A stretch of DNA of 33,697 bases from contig NZ_DOPX01000005.1 of the NCBI RefSeq assembly GCF_003514505.1, positions 1 to 33,697 on the forward strand. Direction: 5' to 3'. The notes under the pieces were generated by a model that did not search any database, was not told where the DNA came from, and saw nothing but the letters and a program-made list of their open reading frames with translations. Source of the DNA: Proteiniclasticum sp. (GTDB lineage: Bacteria; Bacillota; Clostridia; Clostridiales; Clostridiaceae). The position numbers and the translations under genes were made by a program. Below are positions 16,031 through 24,093 of this stretch, piece after piece (the first letter of the stretch is position 1; each line of letters opens with the position of its first letter).

Positions 16031-18029
16031 GGCTTTCACCACTCATTTTTAGAAATTCTGCTTCTGTAAGAGTTTTCACACCAAGACTCTCTGCTTTGGT
16101 CAGCTTGGAACCTGCCTCTTCTCCATAGATCACAAAATCTGTCTTCTTTGAAACCGAAGAGGTGACTTTCGCACCAAGGGTCAGCAGCCTCTCTTCCGCA
16201 TCTTTTCTCGTGAACTGCGTGAGTGTTCCCGTTAAGACCACGGTTTTTCCTGTAAACGGACTCTCCGTCACTACAGTCTCCTCATACTGCAAGGTGACAT
16301 ACTGAAGCAGTTTTCCGATTTCTTCCCGGATTTCTTCTGACTGAAAGAAGTTTAGAATACTTTCCGCCACAATCTCACCCACATCCGGCACCTGAAGAAG
16401 CTCCTCTTTCGTTGCCTTCATCACTTCCTCCAAGGTTTTGAACTTTGCTTCCAGATCTCTTGCTGTGGAGATGCCCACATTGGGAATGCCTAAGGAGTAG
16501 AGGAAAGCATGAAGAGGTCTTTCCCTGGATGCATCAATGGCACTGAGAAGGTTCTCTGCCTTCTTGTCCTTCACCTTGTCCAGACTGAGAAGGTCTTCTT
16601 TTGTCAACGTGTAGAGTCTTGAAAGCTCTTTCAGATCCAGCTTCTCAAAAAGCTGCTCTACAGTCTTCTCGCTGAGCCCTTCGATGTTCATGGCGTCTCT
16701 TCCTGAGAAATGCACAATGCTCTTGATGAGCTGAGGTTTGCAGGACAATGTATTCTCGCAGAAGTAATGCGCTCCATCCAGGATCAGAGGTGTACCGCAG
16801 GAGGGGCAGTGAGATGGCGGAAGGATCTCTTCCCTTTCTCTCTCCTCTTCCTCGTCAACGACCCCCATGATTTCGGGAATAACATCGTTGCTTCTTCTTA
16901 CCAGCACGTTGGCTCCAAGATAAACGCCTTTTCGCGCAATATCATCCATGTTGTTGAGGGTGGCTCTTTTCACAGTGACACCGGACAGTTCCACAGGCTC
17001 CAGCACCGCTGTAGGATTCACCCGTCCGCTTCTTCCGACATTCCATTCCACAGACAGAAGCTTTGTCACTGCTTCTTCTGCCTCGAACTTGTAGGCAATG
17101 GCCCAGCGGGGGAACTTGATGGTATATCCCAGAAGATCTCTGGTCCGCATGTCATCGATGGCAATGACCACACCATCAATGTCAAAGTTTAGGGAGGAAC
17201 GTTCTTCCTCAATTTCCCTGATATAGGATTCCAGGGTGACAAAATCGTCTGCTTCCTTAAAGTAGCCATCGGTGAGGAATCCCATTTCATGAATGAACTC
17301 TATCATATCCCGATAGGTTTCAAAGGGTGTCCCTTCCTTATATCCGATGTCATAGAAAAAAGCTGTGAGGTTTCTTCGTCTGGTCTCTTCCAGATTGAGA
17401 TTCCGTAAAGCCCCTGCAGCACCGTTTCTCGTATTCTTCAGCGGAACTTCAGCCGTCTCATTGTAGATACGCAAGGCTTCTTTGGTCATCATAGCCTCGC
17501 CATGGATCTCCAGCACATCCTCTGAAGCGATCTTAAGAGGCACTGAATAGATGGTCTTCACCTGAGCGGTGACTTCTTCACCCAGCGCTCCATTTCCTCT
17601 GGTAGCCGCTGTTTCAAGAATGCCCTCCTGGTTATAGGTAAGATTCACCGTAAGCCCGTCAAATTTCCGGGTGACAATATACTTCACCGGTGGCAGCTTG
17701 TTCTCATGGTCTTTGTTGTACTCTTCCACAAAGGAAAGATTTCTTTCATGCCACTGGGAAAGTTCCAGAAGGCTCTGAGCCTTATCAAGGCTCCAGAGCT
17801 TCGCCAGATGCCTGTGTTTTGGCATGACGGAGAGCACTTCATCTCCAACCCTCTGTGTGGGAGAATAGGACAGCTGGTATCCAGTTTCCTTCTCCAGAGC
17901 CACCAGCCGGTCATAAAGGGCATCATACTCTTTGTCTGAAATGCTTGGCGCATCCAGCGTATAGTATTCCTTGGCATAGACATTGAGCTTCTCCACCAGA
18001 GACTCAATCTCTCTTTTCAGATCTTCCAT
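16023..18029 (-). CDS. ligA: NAD+-dependent DNA ligase
   Basis: LigA seals nicks during replication and repair using NAD+. The 668-residue protein has the standard order: domain Ia (about 1-70), adenylation domain with catalytic K122 in RKFDGLTVNL, OB fold, four-Cys zinc finger (CPSCGTPL and two more Cys), helix-hairpin-helix repeats and a C-terminal BRCT domain (GKTVVLTGTL onward). Two usually rigid sites are diverged: the residues before the active-site Lys are VTR rather than E-P, and the region normally reading PMLSL is HLAKLWSLDKA. It lies 68 nt after pcrA on the same strand. Confidence 0.94.
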   Translation of the reverse strand: MEDLKREIESLVEKLNVYAKEYYTLDAPSISDKEYDALYDRLVALEKETGYQLSYSPTQRVGDEVLSVMPKHRHLAKLWSLDKAQSLLELSQWHERNLSFVEEYNKDHENKLPPVKYIVTRKFDGLTVNLTYNQEGILETAATRGNGALGEEVTAQVKTIYSVPLKIASEDVLEIHGEAMMTKEALRIYNETAEVPLKNTRNGAAGALRNLNLEETRRRNLTAFFYDIGYKEGTPFETYRDMIEFIHEMGFLTDGYFKEADDFVTLESYIREIEEERSSLNFDIDGVVIAIDDMRTRDLLGYTIKFPRWAIAYKFEAEEAVTKLLSVEWNVGRSGRVNPTAVLEPVELSGVTVKRATLNNMDDIARKGVYLGANVLVRRSNDVIPEIMGVVDEEEEREREEILPPSHCPSCGTPLILDGAHYFCENTLSCKPQLIKSIVHFSGRDAMNIEGLSEKTVEQLFEKLDLKELSRLYTLTKEDLLSLDKVKDKKAENLLSAIDASRERPLHAFLYSLGIPNVGISTARDLEAKFKTLEEVMKATKEELLQVPDVGEIVAESILNFFQSEEIREEIGKLLQYVTLQYEETVVTESPFTGKTVVLTGTLTQFTRKDAEERLLTLGAKVTSSVSKKTDFVIYGEEAGSKLTKAESLGVKTLTEAEFLKMSGESHG

Positions 18030-18039
18030 AAAATCACTT

Positions 18040-18075
18040 CCAAAAAGGAAAGAAAGACAAACAGCTCTCTTTCCC
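18040..18075 (-). terminator. Weak hairpin between pcrA and ligA
   Basis: Reading minus, GGAAAGA and TCTTTCC can form a 7-bp stem with a 14-nt loop and are followed by TTTTT. It may be a weak terminator or attenuator tuning ligA relative to pcrA. Confidence 0.3.
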
Positions 18076-18097
18076 TATCTCCTTTTCTTCCTATTTT

Positions 18098-20332
18098 TTA
18101 TGCAAGCTCCAGAGGAGCAATGGACAGCATCAGGTTCTTGATGCCTTGGTTGTCAAAAGCGATGGTCACCTTCAGATCTCCCTTGGCATCCGCTGTGGCT
18201 ACGACGGTGCCGACACCAAACTTCGGATGCTTTACCTTGGCACCGGGGACCACATCCGCCTGATCGAGGACTTTCTTATCCGGGAAATCCAGAATCTTCT
18301 TCGCATCCTCCAGGGCTTTCTCCACATTGTAGTCCACATACTTCATATTTTTGTCTTTATATTTGATGGTATGGGGATTCACATCCCGGTGATGCACTTT
18401 CTTTTCTTCGTTGAGATGTTCCTTGATGTTCGATGGAATATCCAGAATAAAATCAGACACCGGGTAGGACACCATGCGGCCAAAGACCATGCGGTTCTCC
18501 GCATAGGTCATATAGAGCTCCTCCATGGCTCGCGTGATTCCCACATAAGCAAGTCTTCTGGCCTCTTCCATCTCATTGGGGTCTGTAAGACAGCTGGCAC
18601 TAGGGAAGAGCCCGTTCTCAAGCCCCACCATGAAGACCACCGGAAACTCCAGACCTTTGGCGCTGTGAAGGGTCATAAGGGTCACGCTGTCATCGGCTTC
18701 GTTATACTGGTCCACATCAGACACCAGCATCACAGACTCCAGGAACTCCTGGAGTGATGGCTCCTCAGCCTTCATTTCATACTCCAGCACCACATTGAGG
18801 AATTCTTCCAGATTCTCCACTCTGGATTCATCTTCTGGATTTTTGGAGGTTTCCAGCTCCTTCATATATCCGGAGGTTTTCAGGATATATTCCACCAGCT
18901 CTGACACCTTCATCTCCAGCTGTTTCTCGTTAAAGTCCAGAATCATCTCTCTGAACTTCACGACAGAAGCCTGGGTTCCAGCGGCAAGGAGACTATACTC
19001 CTCCAGATTCATGATGGTGTCAAATAAACTCTCTTCCTGATGGTTCGCATTCTCCTGGAGCTTCTCCACGGTGGTGTTTCCAATTTTTCTTTTGGGCACA
19101 TTGATGATTCTACGTAAAGACACTTCATCAAAAGGATTGTTCACCAGGCGAAGATACGCCAGAAGATCTTTGATCTCCTTCCTGTCATAGAACTTCAGTC
19201 CGCCAATGAGTTTATAAGGCACCGCTTCCTGCATCAGGATATCTTCAAACTTTCTCGACTGGGCATTGGTCCTGTAGAGCACCGCCATCTCCTTGTAGTT
19301 TCTTCCTTCCCGATAGAGCCTCTGCATCTCACGGACCACAAAACGTGCTTCCTCGAAATCGTCGTAAGCCCGATAAATCTTGATTTTTCCGCCCTCATCC
19401 TTGGTTTTTTTCAGCGTCTTCTCTTTTCTGTCCCGGTTGTTTTTGATGACAGAGTTCGCCGCCGCCAGAATATTTCCCATACTGCGGTAATTCTTTTCCA
19501 GCTTCACCACCTTGGCATCGGGAAAATCCATCTCGAAATCCAGAATATTTCGGATGTCCGCGCCTCTGAACTGGTAGATACTCTGATCATCATCTCCCAC
19601 CACGCAGATGTTCTGGTGGTCTTTTGTGAGAAGATTGATGAGCCTGTACTGGGCATGGTTCGTATCCTGATACTCATCCACCAGCACATAACGGAACTTT
19701 CTCTGATACTTTTCCAGAATCTCCGGGAACTTCTCAAAGATCTCCACGGTTTTCATGATGATGTCGTCAAAGTCCAGGGCATTGTTCTGCTTGAGCTTTT
19801 TCTGGTAAAGAATATAGGCATCTGCTACTTTATTCATGCGGAAATGGTACTCATATTTCTTTTTAAAGTCCAGTGGATTGAGCAAGGTATTCTTTGCCGT
19901 GGACACATGGGAAATGGCTTCTTTCTCGGTGAGATCCTTCTCATCCACAGAAAGCTCCTTCAGCACCTGCTTCATCAGGGACTTCTGGTCATAGCTGTCA
20001 TAAATGGTAAAGTCCTTTTTGTAGCCTAAGGCCTCAATTTCTCTTCTGAGAATTTTGGCGCAGCTGGAGTGGAAGGTGGAGATCCACATATTGTCCGCAG
20101 TTTCTCCCACCAGAGAGCGCACTCTCTCTTTCATCTCACCAGCAGCTTTATTGGTGAAAGTGATGGCCAGAATCTCATAGGGCCTGATGTTCATCTCTTT
20201 CATCATATAGGCAATACGGTGGGTCAGCACTCGGGTCTTACCAGAGCCTGCTCCGGCAAGAATGAGAAGTGGTCCTTCTACGGTGGTGGTGGCCTCATAC
20301 TGCTCTTCGTTTAAAAGTTTCTTTAAGTCCAA
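18098..20332 (-). CDS. pcrA: ATP-dependent DNA helicase PcrA (UvrD/Rep family)
   Basis: PcrA is the essential Gram-positive 3'-5' SF1 helicase for repair and for removing obstacles to replication. All helicase motifs are visible: AGAGSGKT (Walker A), TFTNKAAGEMKERV, VLVDEYQDTN, VVGDDDQSIYQFRGAD, KNYRSMGNI, TLMTLHSAKGLEFP and RRLAYVGITRA. The C-terminal tail (AKVKHPKFGVGTVV) is the Tudor-like domain that binds RNA polymerase. The 744-residue start is TTG, with GGAGG 8 nt upstream; a GTG 8 codons earlier would absorb the ribosome binding site. The next gene is ligA, a frequent pairing. Confidence 0.97.
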   Translation of the reverse strand: MDLKKLLNEEQYEATTTVEGPLLILAGAGSGKTRVLTHRIAYMMKEMNIRPYEILAITFTNKAAGEMKERVRSLVGETADNMWISTFHSSCAKILRREIEALGYKKDFTIYDSYDQKSLMKQVLKELSVDEKDLTEKEAISHVSTAKNTLLNPLDFKKKYEYHFRMNKVADAYILYQKKLKQNNALDFDDIIMKTVEIFEKFPEILEKYQRKFRYVLVDEYQDTNHAQYRLINLLTKDHQNICVVGDDDQSIYQFRGADIRNILDFEMDFPDAKVVKLEKNYRSMGNILAAANSVIKNNRDRKEKTLKKTKDEGGKIKIYRAYDDFEEARFVVREMQRLYREGRNYKEMAVLYRTNAQSRKFEDILMQEAVPYKLIGGLKFYDRKEIKDLLAYLRLVNNPFDEVSLRRIINVPKRKIGNTTVEKLQENANHQEESLFDTIMNLEEYSLLAAGTQASVVKFREMILDFNEKQLEMKVSELVEYILKTSGYMKELETSKNPEDESRVENLEEFLNVVLEYEMKAEEPSLQEFLESVMLVSDVDQYNEADDSVTLMTLHSAKGLEFPVVFMVGLENGLFPSASCLTDPNEMEEARRLAYVGITRAMEELYMTYAENRMVFGRMVSYPVSDFILDIPSNIKEHLNEEKKVHHRDVNPHTIKYKDKNMKYVDYNVEKALEDAKKILDFPDKKVLDQADVVPGAKVKHPKFGVGTVVATADAKGDLKVTIAFDNQGIKNLMLSIAPLELA

Positions 20333-20361
20333 GGGGAATCCCTCCTTTTCTATCACTCATA

Positions 20362-20391
20362 ATTATATCACAGAACTTGCTGCCTTATGAA
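20362..20391 (-). promoter_or_regulatory. pcrA promoter
   Basis: A perfect TATAAT (20362-20367, reading minus) lies 30 nt before pcrA, with TTCATA as a weak -35 at 18-nt spacing. Confidence 0.5.
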
Positions 20392-20426
20392 GTTATAATT
20401 TGAACTTATGTTCTATTTTAAAGCAC

Positions 20427-20454
20427 AAAAAAACCTAAACGACAGGCGTTTAGG
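20427..20454 (-). terminator. Terminator of the small RNA
   Basis: Reading minus, CCTAAACG-CCTGT-CGTTTAGG is a perfect 8-bp stem followed by seven Ts. Confidence 0.85.
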
Positions 20455-20581
20455 CTCTCAAAATCGCTGCCCTCTGATAATTGGGGGGAACCAGAGGGAG
20501 TAAAAGGCTTTCATAAGACCGATTGGGGGGTGGTCTTATGTCAATAAAAAGGGGCTATTCATCTTTTTATTTGTCCTTACA
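20427..20581 (-). ncRNA. Candidate trans-acting small RNA with two C-rich loops
   Basis: This roughly 155-nt stretch between the rsuA-like gene and pcrA has no ORF but has a promoter at its upstream end and an intrinsic terminator at its downstream end. In transcript order it folds into four hairpins: a 9-bp AATAAAAAG/CTTTTTATT stem (20543-20571); an 8-bp ATAAGACC/GGTCTTAT stem with loop ACCCCCCAATC (20513-20539); a 7-bp CCCTCTG/CAGAGGG stem with loop GTTCCCCCCAATTAT (20470-20498); and the terminator (20434-20454 plus T7). The two loops share CCCCCCAAT. C-rich single-stranded loops are the seeds by which Firmicute regulatory RNAs such as RsaE and LhrC block Shine-Dalgarno sites. No known RNA family is recognised. 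Confidence 0.7.
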
Positions 20582-20587
20582 GATATG

Positions 20588-20617
20588 ATTATAATGCTAT
20601 AAACTGTTCATTTTCAA
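20588..20617 (-). promoter_or_regulatory. Small RNA promoter
   Basis: Reading minus, TTGAAA (20612-20617), an 18-nt spacer and a perfect TATAAT (20588-20593), with a predicted start near 20581. It is about 70 nt past the rsuA-like stop codon. Confidence 0.65.
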
Positions 20618-20688
20618 CGGTTTTTCAGAAGTTTCAGAGGATGGTATTTTGAAACCTTTACATTTTATGAAACGCAACCTGTAAACCA

Positions 20689-21411
20689 TTAACTATTTTC
20701 ATTTCGAAGCAGTGTCAGTTCTTCCTCCGTGAGCTCCCGGAACTCTCCTTCTTCCAGGTCTTCTGGCAGGGTCAAAGAACCAAAGGAAATCCGCTGAAGA
20801 TATTCCACTTCATTTCCACGGGCATGCCACATTCTTTTCACCTGATGATATTTTCCTTCCCGAAGGGTCACATACACTTCCCGTCTGTCCTCTTCCCCTA
20901 TGGAAAGACCTGCCGGCATGCATTTATAGCCATCTCCCAGCACAATGCCCTTTTCAAAGGCTCTGATGTCTTCTTCTTTGGCCTCTTCTTTCAGATAGGC
21001 ATAATAGACCTTATCCACATGGTTTTTGGGAGACAGCAGCTTATGGTTCAGCTCTCCGTCATTGGTAAGAAGAAGAAGTCCTACAGTATCTTTGTCCAGC
21101 CTTCCTACCGGGGCAGGGTCAAAGGATTTATAGTCAAAAGGGAGAAGGTCCACCACCGTCTGGTCGTGGTTGTCAAAGGTGGCCGAGACCACCCCTTGAG
21201 GTTTGTTCATGAGAAGGTAGATGTATTTCCGGTAAAAAACTTCTTCTCCTTCAATGATGATCTTGTCTTCCTCCGGATCCACCTTCAGCCCCGGGTCTTT
21301 CACCAGTTCTCCTTCTACGGTCACCAGGTTCTTTTTGATTTTTTCTTTGATTTCTTTCCGGCTGCCATAGCCCATATTGGAGAGCACCTTATCAATTCTT
21401 TCTTTTGCCAT
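20689..21411 (-). CDS. rsuA: 16S rRNA pseudouridine synthase, RsuA family
   Basis: This 240-residue protein isomerises a uridine in small-subunit rRNA (U516 in the E. coli enzyme). An N-terminal S4 RNA-binding domain (ERIDKVLSNMGYGSRKEI, about 4-60) precedes the catalytic domain with the catalytic Asp in APVGRLDKDTVGLLLLTNDG and the late REGKYHQVKRM motif. AGGAGG lies 7 nt before the ATG. It is separated from pgi by a terminator and so is probably a separate unit. RluB/RluF-type specificity cannot be excluded. Confidence 0.92.
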   Translation of the reverse strand: MAKERIDKVLSNMGYGSRKEIKEKIKKNLVTVEGELVKDPGLKVDPEEDKIIIEGEEVFYRKYIYLLMNKPQGVVSATFDNHDQTVVDLLPFDYKSFDPAPVGRLDKDTVGLLLLTNDGELNHKLLSPKNHVDKVYYAYLKEEAKEEDIRAFEKGIVLGDGYKCMPAGLSIGEEDRREVYVTLREGKYHQVKRMWHARGNEVEYLQRISFGSLTLPEDLEEGEFRELTEEELTLLRNENS

Positions 21412-21459
21412 ATCCTATCCTCCTGTATCACATCTTAGAAATTTGTACCTGTGATTTGA

Positions 21460-21491
21460 GAAAGGCCCGGAAATATTCTTCCGGGCCTTTC
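21460..21491 (-). terminator. Perfect 13-bp terminator between pgi and the rsuA-like gene
   Basis: GAAAGGCCCGGAA (21460-21472) and its complement (21479-21491) flank a 6-nt loop. It lies 20 nt after the pgi stop. The U-tract is short (CTTTC). Confidence 0.75.
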
Positions 21492-21510
21492 TTCCAGGTT
21501 ATTTCGTCTC

Positions 21511-22851
21511 TTACAGTCTTTCTTCCAGTTCTTTCTTCAGCTGTTCATATCCAGGCTTTCCAAGAAGAGCAAACATGTTCTTCTTGTAGTCTTCTACGCC
21601 AGGCTGGTCAAATGGATTGATCCCCAGCATATATCCGGAAACTGCATTAGCCAGTTCAAAGAAGTAGACCATATAGCCAAAGCTCTTTTCCTTTTTGTCC
21701 TTCAGTGTGAGAACAATATTCGGAACACCACCGTCAATGTGTGCAAGCAGTGTGCCCTTGAAGGCATTTTTATTCACTTCATCCATGGTCTTTCCAGCCA
21801 GGAAGTTCAGCCCGTCCAGATTGTCCTCGTTCTTCTCGATGGTGAAGCTGGAGTTCATTTCCTCCACGTTGATCACGGTCTCGAAAATGTTTCTCTTTCC
21901 ATCCTGAATGAACTGTCCCATGGAATGAAGGTCTGTAGAGAAGTTCACAGAAGCTGGGAAGATCCCTTTTCCATCTTTACCGTGGCTCTCGCCGAAGAGC
22001 TGTTTCCACCATTCTGAGAAATAGGTGAGCTGTGGTTCGTAGTTCACGAGAATCTCGATGTCTTTTCCTCGGTTATACAGCGCTGTTCTTGCTGCCGCAT
22101 AAGCGTAGCATTCATTCTCTTTCACAGAATCCTTCTGATAGTCCCCGTGAGCAAGCTTTGCGCCTTCCATCATTTCATCAATATCAATGCCGGCCACCGC
22201 AATAGGCAGAAGTCCCACTGGGGTCAGCACTGTAAATCTTCCTCCCACATCATCAGGTACGATGAAGGTCTCATATCCTTCTTCATTAGAAAGACTCTTG
22301 AGCGCTCCTCTTGCTTTATCGGTGGTGGCAAAAATTCTCTTGGCTGCCTCTTCTTTTCCATACTTCTTTTCCATAAAGTCTTTCATCACACGGAATGCCA
22401 CTGCAGGTTCTGTGGTCGTTCCGGATTTACTGATGACGTTCACAGAGACCTCTTTTCCTTCCAGCATTTCCAGAAGATCATTGAGATAATCTCCGGAGAT
22501 GTTCTGGCCGAGGAAATAAATTTCAGGCCCCTTTCTTTTTGCTTTAGGCAGTGCATTGTAGAAATGATGGCTCATCATCTCTATGGCTGCTTTTGCACCA
22601 AGATAAGACCCGCCGATGCCGATGACTACAAGCACATCAGAATCCTTTCTGATTTTCTCCGCCGCTTTCTTCACGCGGTCAAACTCTTCCTTGTCATAGT
22701 TCAGTGGAAGATCCACCCATCCCAGAAAATCATTTCCAGGACCGTTTTTTTCTCTCAAAAGTGTATGGGCAGCCTTCACCAGAGGATCCAGATACTCAAT
22801 CTCGTGGCTTCTTATAAATCCGTCCAGTTTCTTCAAATCTACTTTTAACAT
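21511..22851 (-). CDS. pgi: Glucose-6-phosphate isomerase
   Basis: PGI interconverts glucose-6-phosphate and fructose-6-phosphate in glycolysis and gluconeogenesis. The 446 residues match the compact Firmicute form. Visible signatures are VIGIGGSYLGAKAAIEM, SKSGTTTEPAVAFRV, PDDVGGRFTVLTPVGLLP and FSEWWKQLFGES. The ribosome binding site is weak (GGTTGGTG 8 nt before ATG) and could pair with the AACCC between it and the start codon. A -10-like TATAAT at 22920-22925 precedes it. Confidence 0.97.
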   Translation of the reverse strand: MLKVDLKKLDGFIRSHEIEYLDPLVKAAHTLLREKNGPGNDFLGWVDLPLNYDKEEFDRVKKAAEKIRKDSDVLVVIGIGGSYLGAKAAIEMMSHHFYNALPKAKRKGPEIYFLGQNISGDYLNDLLEMLEGKEVSVNVISKSGTTTEPAVAFRVMKDFMEKKYGKEEAAKRIFATTDKARGALKSLSNEEGYETFIVPDDVGGRFTVLTPVGLLPIAVAGIDIDEMMEGAKLAHGDYQKDSVKENECYAYAAARTALYNRGKDIEILVNYEPQLTYFSEWWKQLFGESHGKDGKGIFPASVNFSTDLHSMGQFIQDGKRNIFETVINVEEMNSSFTIEKNEDNLDGLNFLAGKTMDEVNKNAFKGTLLAHIDGGVPNIVLTLKDKKEKSFGYMVYFFELANAVSGYMLGINPFDQPGVEDYKKNMFALLGKPGYEQLKKELEERL

Positions 22852-22904
22852 AGGGTTTGCACCAACCTTTCATTTCTTTGGTTTATCAACATAATCTCTT
22901 TCAT

Positions 22905-22925
22905 AGTATACCATAGGAAATTATA
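22905..22925 (-). promoter_or_regulatory. Possible pgi -10 elements
   Basis: Two -10-like hexamers read on the minus strand, TATAAT (22920-22925) and TATACT (22905-22910), lie 54-75 nt before pgi. Neither has a good -35. Confidence 0.35.
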
Positions 22926-22942
22926 GCATTTTTTGAAGGCTT

Positions 22943-23455
22943 CTAAAATACAGCTTCCTTAATTTTAATCTTCCCGTGACAACAGGAGGATACTTTTGTT
23001 CTTACAATGCTTTTCACCGCATCTGCCCGCCTTCTTCTGCCAATGGTTTTTCCGCAGCTTGCACAAAGAAGAAGATACCCTTTCTTGGGGGAGAGTGCCA
23101 CAAACTCCTTGAAATAGGTGTGGTCACTGATGCCAAGAGAGCGGCAGGCCTCCTTGAACACCTCATCATGATGGTGGTTCACCTGATCTCTCATGTTGAC
23201 ATAAAAATGGACATACTCATGAAGAATCACCTGCTCCACAATCTCCCTGCTGTAGGTTCCATCCAGAAGCTTTGCTGAGAAGCGGAAAGAATGGGGCTCC
23301 ATCTTCCCGCCACGCATTCTGAAATAAAAAGACCCCATGGTTTTTTCCATCTTTGTGCTGATGACAACAGGCACCTTATCACAGGGAAATCCTTCTTTCT
23401 TTCCTGTTTCAGACAGAAGTTTTTTCACATCTTCCAGGGACCAGATTTTATTCAT
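22943..23455 (-). CDS. SprT-like zinc metalloprotein
   Basis: This 170-residue protein has the zinc-protease motif HEYVH (79-83) with further histidines at 94-96, and a C-terminal zinc ribbon with C131/C134 (CASC) and C158/C159. This matches the SprT-like domain of bacterial SprT and eukaryotic Spartan, which cleaves DNA-protein crosslinks. Activity in bacteria is little studied. It begins 21 nt after the first CstR-like gene, with AAGG about 6 nt before ATG, and is probably cotranscribed with it. Confidence 0.82.
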   Translation of the reverse strand: MNKIWSLEDVKKLLSETGKKEGFPCDKVPVVISTKMEKTMGSFYFRMRGGKMEPHSFRFSAKLLDGTYSREIVEQVILHEYVHFYVNMRDQVNHHHDEVFKEACRSLGISDHTYFKEFVALSPKKGYLLLCASCGKTIGRRRRADAVKSIVRTKVSSCCHGKIKIKEAVF

Positions 23456-23476
23456 ATGCCACCTTCTTCGCCTCTG

Positions 23477-23731
23477 TTATTTGATTTTCAAAATCAGATC
23501 CAAGGCATCTTCCAACTGTTCTTTCCCAACTTCCTCACCGTCTTTGATCATGCACTCCATGAGATTCTCCGTGACGATGATGTGGATGATTTTTTCTACG
23601 CTGGCCTTTACCGCTGCCAGCTGTATGACCACGTCCCTGCATTCCCGCTCCTCTTCCATCATTTTTACAATGCCGCGAAGCTGTCCTTCCGCACGGTTGA
23701 CCCGGTTGATTAATTTTTTACGATCCACCAA
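23477..23731 (-). CDS. CstR-like (CsoR/DUF156 family) persulfide-sensing repressor, paralogue 1
   Basis: An 84-residue all-helical DUF156 repressor. C31 and C60 fall exactly where S. aureus CstR has its two reactive cysteines, and the CsoR copper-ligand His is replaced by Asn (VTENLMEC). This favours sensing of persulfides over Cu(I). It lies downstream of the terminator of the sulfur operon, behind its own -10 TATAAT (23767-23772), and precedes the SprT-like gene. Its paralogue is at 23839-24093. Copper sensing is unlikely but cannot be excluded from sequence alone. Confidence 0.85.
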   Translation of the reverse strand: MVDRKKLINRVNRAEGQLRGIVKMMEEERECRDVVIQLAAVKASVEKIIHIIVTENLMECMIKDGEEVGKEQLEDALDLILKIK

Positions 23732-23766
23732 AACACTTTCTCCTTTTTGTTTAGTATTCTCTTCCC

Positions 23767-23772
23767 ATTATA
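23767..23772 (-). promoter_or_regulatory. -10 element of the paralogue 1 promoter
   Basis: A perfect TATAAT on the minus strand. TTGTCC lies 19 nt upstream as a possible -35. Confidence 0.4.
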
Positions 23773-23794
23773 TCAAATCCGGAGGAGAAGTGGA

Positions 23795-23837
23795 CAAAAA
23801 ATGCACCTGAGGGGTATATTCCCATCCGGTGCATTTT
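23795..23837 (-). terminator. Terminator of the CstR sulfur operon
   Basis: Reading minus, AAAATGCACC and GGTGCATTTTTT pair around a 20-nt centre in which GGG/CCC can also pair. The T-run follows at 23796-23800. Confidence 0.75.
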
Positions 23838-23838
23838 C

Positions 23839-24093
23839 TCATCTGCTTTTAAAAATCAGCTTCAGCGCCTGCTCCACTTTGTCCCGCTGGTCTTCGGTGT
23901 TTTCTTCCGCCACGCAGGTCATCAGATTTTCAGTGACCATCAGTGCAATGACCTTATCAATACCCGCCTTCACAGCGGAAAGCTGAGTCACCACATCCTG
24001 ACAGCTGCGGTCTTCTTCCAGCATTTTAGAAATGCCCCGAATCTGACCTTCCAGTCTGGAGAGCCTGTTGATATAGCTTTTCTTATCTTCCAA
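23839..24093 (-). CDS. cstR: CstR-like persulfide-sensing repressor, paralogue 2
   Basis: An 84-residue DUF156 repressor with C31 (DRSCQDVV) and C60 (VTENLMTC) at the CstR positions and Asn in place of the CsoR His. In the CstR family, persulfide crosslinks these cysteines and releases DNA. It is the last gene of the rhodanese-CoADR-rhodanese operon and probably represses that operon through the two operator-like sites at 26391-26432. It starts at TTG inside the end of the rhodanese gene (11-nt overlap), with AGGGG 11 nt upstream. Confidence 0.87.
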   Translation of the reverse strand: MEDKKSYINRLSRLEGQIRGISKMLEEDRSCQDVVTQLSAVKAGIDKVIALMVTENLMTCVAEENTEDQRDKVEQALKLIFKSR

